This document shows, piece after piece, positions 61,379 to 64,000 of a stretch of DNA of 64,000 bases. Within the stretch, counting starts at the first letter, position 1, and every line of letters begins with the position of its first letter. Made by a program: the position numbers and the translations under genes. Under the pieces are notes generated by a model. The model was not told where the DNA came from. It searched no databases and saw only the letters and a program-made list of their open reading frames with translations. This DNA is from Pseudomonas sp. SJZ074 (GTDB lineage: Bacteria; Pseudomonadota; Gammaproteobacteria; Pseudomonadales; Pseudomonadaceae): the NCBI RefSeq assembly GCF_007828215.1, contig NZ_VIUE01000022.1, positions 48,714-112,713 on the forward strand, read 5' to 3'.

Positions 61379-62428
61379 TCATTGGTTTTTTCCGCTGCTG
61401 ATCCGTTCAAACGCATCGTTGGTACGGGTGACAAAGCCATTGCCGTCCCTGAGCACGAAAAATACCCCAATGTTATGTTTCTCGGCATAGTCCCACCCCC
61501 GTTCAGGCCCGAGAATCAGCAACAGCGTCGACAGTCCATCGGCCATCAACGCTGAAGGATGAATTACCGTGACGGACGCCAGGTTGTGCAGGACCGGTGC
61601 ACCGGTGCGCGCATCGAAGGTGTGGGAATAGCGCATGCCGTCCCGCTCGAAGTATCGGCGGTAGTCGCCGGAAGTTGAAACGCCGTAGCCATTGACCTCG
61701 ATGACCCGCTCGGCCACTTGCCGGTCATCCCGAGGCGCCTCCAGGGCGACACGCCAGGCCGAACCATCAGGTTTGCGCCCGGCTGCCTTGAGTTCACCGG
61801 TGGCTTCGGCCAGGTAACTGTCGACACCCAGGGCCTGGAGCCTCGCGGCGATCCGGTCGACGGCATAGCCTGCGGCAATGCTGTTGAAGTCGACTTCCAC
61901 CGGGGCATCCTTGCACAGCCGGTCGCCCTCGATACGCAAGTGACCATGGCCGACGCGTTGGCGCACCTGGGCCAGGGCCTCGGCGCCTGGCACTTTCTCT
62001 TCCCGGGACTGGGGACCGAAGCCCCACAGGTTCAGCAGCGGTTCCACCGTCAGGTCAAAAGCACCGCCACTTTGCGAGGACAACTGCTCCCCCACGCCAA
62101 TCAACTCCAGCACCGGAGCGGGCATGACCTGGCAGCTGTTGGCCGGCAGCGCATTGAAACGCTCGATGTCAGAGTCGCTGCGGTAGGTGGAAAACTGCCG
62201 ATCCACATTGGCAAGGATCTGCTCCACCTCGGCCTGCACCGCTTTCGGGCCAGGCGTAGCGGAATGCCTGACGTACTGGATGGAATAGTGACTGCCCATG
62301 GTCGGGCCATCGAAACGCTCCAGGGTGTCGCCATTGCCACAGCTGGCCAGAATGCTCGCAAGGACCACAAGGGGCCCCCACCGTCCAGTTAACAAATCTT
62401 CATCTCCCCGCAAAACCACGACGGCCAT
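61379..62428 (-). CDS. apbE: ApbE-type FAD:protein FMN transferase (lipoprotein)
   Basis: 349 residues. Lipobox ILASC with Cys30; GPTMGSHYSIQY near the N-terminus, VDFNSIAAGYAVDRIAARLQ and SHTFDARTGAPVLHNLASVT. Attaches FMN to threonine in NQR- or RNF-type proteins, in the periplasm. It lies after sthA in the opposite direction of the MFS gene. Confidence 0.92.
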   Translation of the reverse strand: MAVVVLRGDEDLLTGRWGPLVVLASILASCGNGDTLERFDGPTMGSHYSIQYVRHSATPGPKAVQAEVEQILANVDRQFSTYRSDSDIERFNALPANSCQVMPAPVLELIGVGEQLSSQSGGAFDLTVEPLLNLWGFGPQSREEKVPGAEALAQVRQRVGHGHLRIEGDRLCKDAPVEVDFNSIAAGYAVDRIAARLQALGVDSYLAEATGELKAAGRKPDGSAWRVALEAPRDDRQVAERVIEVNGYGVSTSGDYRRYFERDGMRYSHTFDARTGAPVLHNLASVTVIHPSALMADGLSTLLLILGPERGWDYAEKHNIGVFFVLRDGNGFVTRTNDAFERISSGKNQ

Positions 62429-62465
62429 TATGGCCTTCAGCGCCAGTCAGTCCAGACGCAAAACC

Positions 62466-62555
62466 TGTGGGAGCGGGCTGGCTCGCGAAGAGGCCGGCAC
62501 ATCCAGCAGAGATGTTGCCTGTGAAATCGCTTTCGCGAGCAAGCCCGCTCCCACA
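62466..62555. repeat. REP pair (REPIN)
   Basis: TGTGGGAGCGGGCTGGCTCG and an inverted copy ending GCCCGCTCCCACA, 42 bases apart, between apbE and the MFS gene. Same family as 51749-51836. Confidence 0.88.
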
Positions 62556-62601
62556 GGGTGCAGCGCTTTCATACAAGATTTACCAGAGTGAGTACCTACA
62601 C

Positions 62602-63900
62602 ATGTCTTCCAACACGAGCAACGGCAAGGCTATTTTTCGCGTTGTCAGCGGCAACTTCCTGGAGATGTTCGACTTCATGGTCTATGGCTTCTACGCCACG
62701 GCCATCGCCAAGACGTTCTTCCCCACCGACAGTGCTTTCGCCTCGCTGATGCTGTCCCTGGCCACCTTCGGCGCCGGGTTCCTGATGCGCCCGCTGGGGG
62801 CGATCTTTCTCGGTGCCTACATCGACCGCCATGGTCGCCGCAAAGGCCTGATCATCACCCTGGCGATGATGGCCGCCGGCACGCTGCTGATCGCCTGCGT
62901 ACCGGGCTACGCCACCCTGGGCGTGGTGGCGCCATTGCTGGTGCTGCTGGGCCGGTTGCTGCAAGGTTTCTCCGCAGGGGTCGAGCTCGGTGGGGTGTCG
63001 GTGTATCTGGCGGAAATCTCCACACCCGGGCGCAAGGGTTTCTTTGTCAGTTGGCAATCCGCCAGCCAACAGGCTGCCGTGGTGTTCGCAGGGCTCCTGG
63101 GGGTTGGCCTCAATCATTGGCTGAGCCCGCAGGAAATGGGTGAATGGGGCTGGCGCGTGCCATTCCTGGTGGGTTGCATGATCGTCCCGGCGATCTTCGT
63201 GATTCGCCGCTCCTTGGAGGAAACGCCTGAATTCCAAGCGAGAAAGCACCGTCCCACCCTGTCGGAAATCATCCGTTCCATCGGTCAGAACTTTGGCATC
63301 GTCTTGGCCGGCATGGCGCTGGTGGTAATGACCACGGTGTCGTTCTACCTGATCACCGCCTATACACCGACTTTCGGTAAATCCGAATTGAACCTGTCGG
63401 ACCTGGATGCGTTGCTGGTCACCGTGTGCATCGGCCTGTCGAATTTTTTCTGGTTGCCGGTCATGGGGGCGTTTTCCGACAAGATCGGACGCAAACCCCT
63501 GCTGCTCGCCGCAACTATCCTGGCAATCCTGACGGCCTACCCGGCGCTGTCCTGGCTGGTGGCGAACCCCAGTTTCAGCCATCTGCTGATCGTCGAGCTG
63601 TGGTTGTCGTTCCTGTATGGATCCTACAACGGCGCCATGGTGGTGGCCTTGACGGAAATCATGCCGGTGGAAGTGCGCACCACCGGGTTCTCCCTGGCCT
63701 ACAGCCTGGCGACCGCAACCTTCGGCGGGTTCACACCAGCGGCCTGTACCTATCTGATCCATGTACTGAATAACAAGGCGGCGCCGGGGATATGGCTCAG
63801 TGGGGCGGCGGTGCTGGGGCTGATTGCGACTCTGGTGCTGTTCAAGGGCAATCGACATGCGTTGCGCACTGCGCAGGCTTCAGTAGTGGGCAGCGCCTGA
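62602..63900 (+). CDS. MFS transporter, citrate/tricarballylate-proton symporter type
   Basis: 432 residues from MSSNTSNGKAIFRVVSGNFL. Twelve predicted TM segments; loop motifs DRHGRRKGLI and DKIGRKPLLL; RLLQGFSAGVELGGVSVYLA is typical of the metabolite-proton symporter family with CitA/TcuC. The frame upstream reads through the REP pair, so the start is at 62602. Substrate cannot be fixed from sequence. Confidence 0.9.
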   Translation: MSSNTSNGKAIFRVVSGNFLEMFDFMVYGFYATAIAKTFFPTDSAFASLMLSLATFGAGFLMRPLGAIFLGAYIDRHGRRKGLIITLAMMAAGTLLIACVPGYATLGVVAPLLVLLGRLLQGFSAGVELGGVSVYLAEISTPGRKGFFVSWQSASQQAAVVFAGLLGVGLNHWLSPQEMGEWGWRVPFLVGCMIVPAIFVIRRSLEETPEFQARKHRPTLSEIIRSIGQNFGIVLAGMALVVMTTVSFYLITAYTPTFGKSELNLSDLDALLVTVCIGLSNFFWLPVMGAFSDKIGRKPLLLAATILAILTAYPALSWLVANPSFSHLLIVELWLSFLYGSYNGAMVVALTEIMPVEVRTTGFSLAYSLATATFGGFTPAACTYLIHVLNNKAAPGIWLSGAAVLGLIATLVLFKGNRHALRTAQASVVGSA

Positions 63901-63909
63901 TAGATCGCC

Positions 63910-63927
63910 TTCGCGAGCAAGCCCGCT
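63910..63927 (-). repeat. Single REP half-site
   Basis: TTCGCGAGCAAGCCCGCT; one arm of the REP family, without a visible partner before the window end. Confidence 0.7.
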
Positions 63928-64000
63928 TGTGTCTTGCTCTGCGATTAAACTGATGGTGAGAGCGGTGAGTGGCAAGCTGAATGCCTGGAGTGCTTAAAGC

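Overview
The window looks like a chromosome segment of a Pseudomonas of the fluorescens group. The evidence is the high GC content, the Pseudomonas-type REP sequences, and the core genes dusA, tal, rssB, mlaA, queF, lolCDE, sthA and apbE. It carries one apparently complete P2-like (Peduovirus-type) prophage of about 37.5 kb and, directly to its left, the scar of an older related element.

Layout. 1-4250 is chromosomal or accessory: a two-gene DNA-repair-like unit (DUF4130 protein and radical-SAM protein) with a LexA box at its start, a YhfG/Fic toxin-antitoxin pair, a secreted protein and a PrpA-type phosphatase. 4283-7766 is accessory: a chemotaxis-receptor tail fragment, a two-TM protein, a papain-like cysteine peptidase candidate, a cos-like G-rich element and a zinc metallopeptidase candidate. 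7768-8233 is a scar in which the first codons of an integrase and of umuC are fused and followed by a duplicated dusA 5' end (left attachment site). 8234-9104 is non-coding and holds a block of CTAACC repeats bounded by inverted repeats, then a second copy of the cos-like element.

The prophage reads from the left: SOS module (umuC, umuD, divergent SRAP gene, LexA box), terminase and portal Q-P leftward, then O-N-M-L-X rightward, a lysis cassette (holin, muramidase, a small P-loop protein, spanins), tail genes R-S, a reversed nuclease-like cargo gene, V-W-J-I-H-G, FI-FII-E/E'-T-U-D, a reversed two-gene cargo (soluble protein plus four-TM protein), a secreted protein, the repressor/Cox switch, and early genes with CII-like and Ogr-like regulators. 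A 950-residue primase-helicase follows, then a set of small genes of which three share a hairpin leader, a PrtN-like activator and the dusA-type integrase. Three TGTA-N11-TACA sites lie exactly where P2 has its late promoters (P/O, V, F) and are probably bound by the Ogr-like protein.

45626-63900 is ordinary Pseudomonas core: dusA (its 5' end rebuilt by phage DNA), transaldolase, a STAS/RssB pair, mlaA, a degenerate HAD protein, a DUF4404 protein, queF, a metal-type two-component system, lolCDE, a PilZ protein, a glycerophosphodiesterase, sthA, apbE and an MFS transporter. The most interesting unexplained parts are the repeated leader hairpins in the early operon, the reversed cargo genes (candidate anti-phage functions), the CTAACC block as a possible origin, and the tandem-prophage scar.
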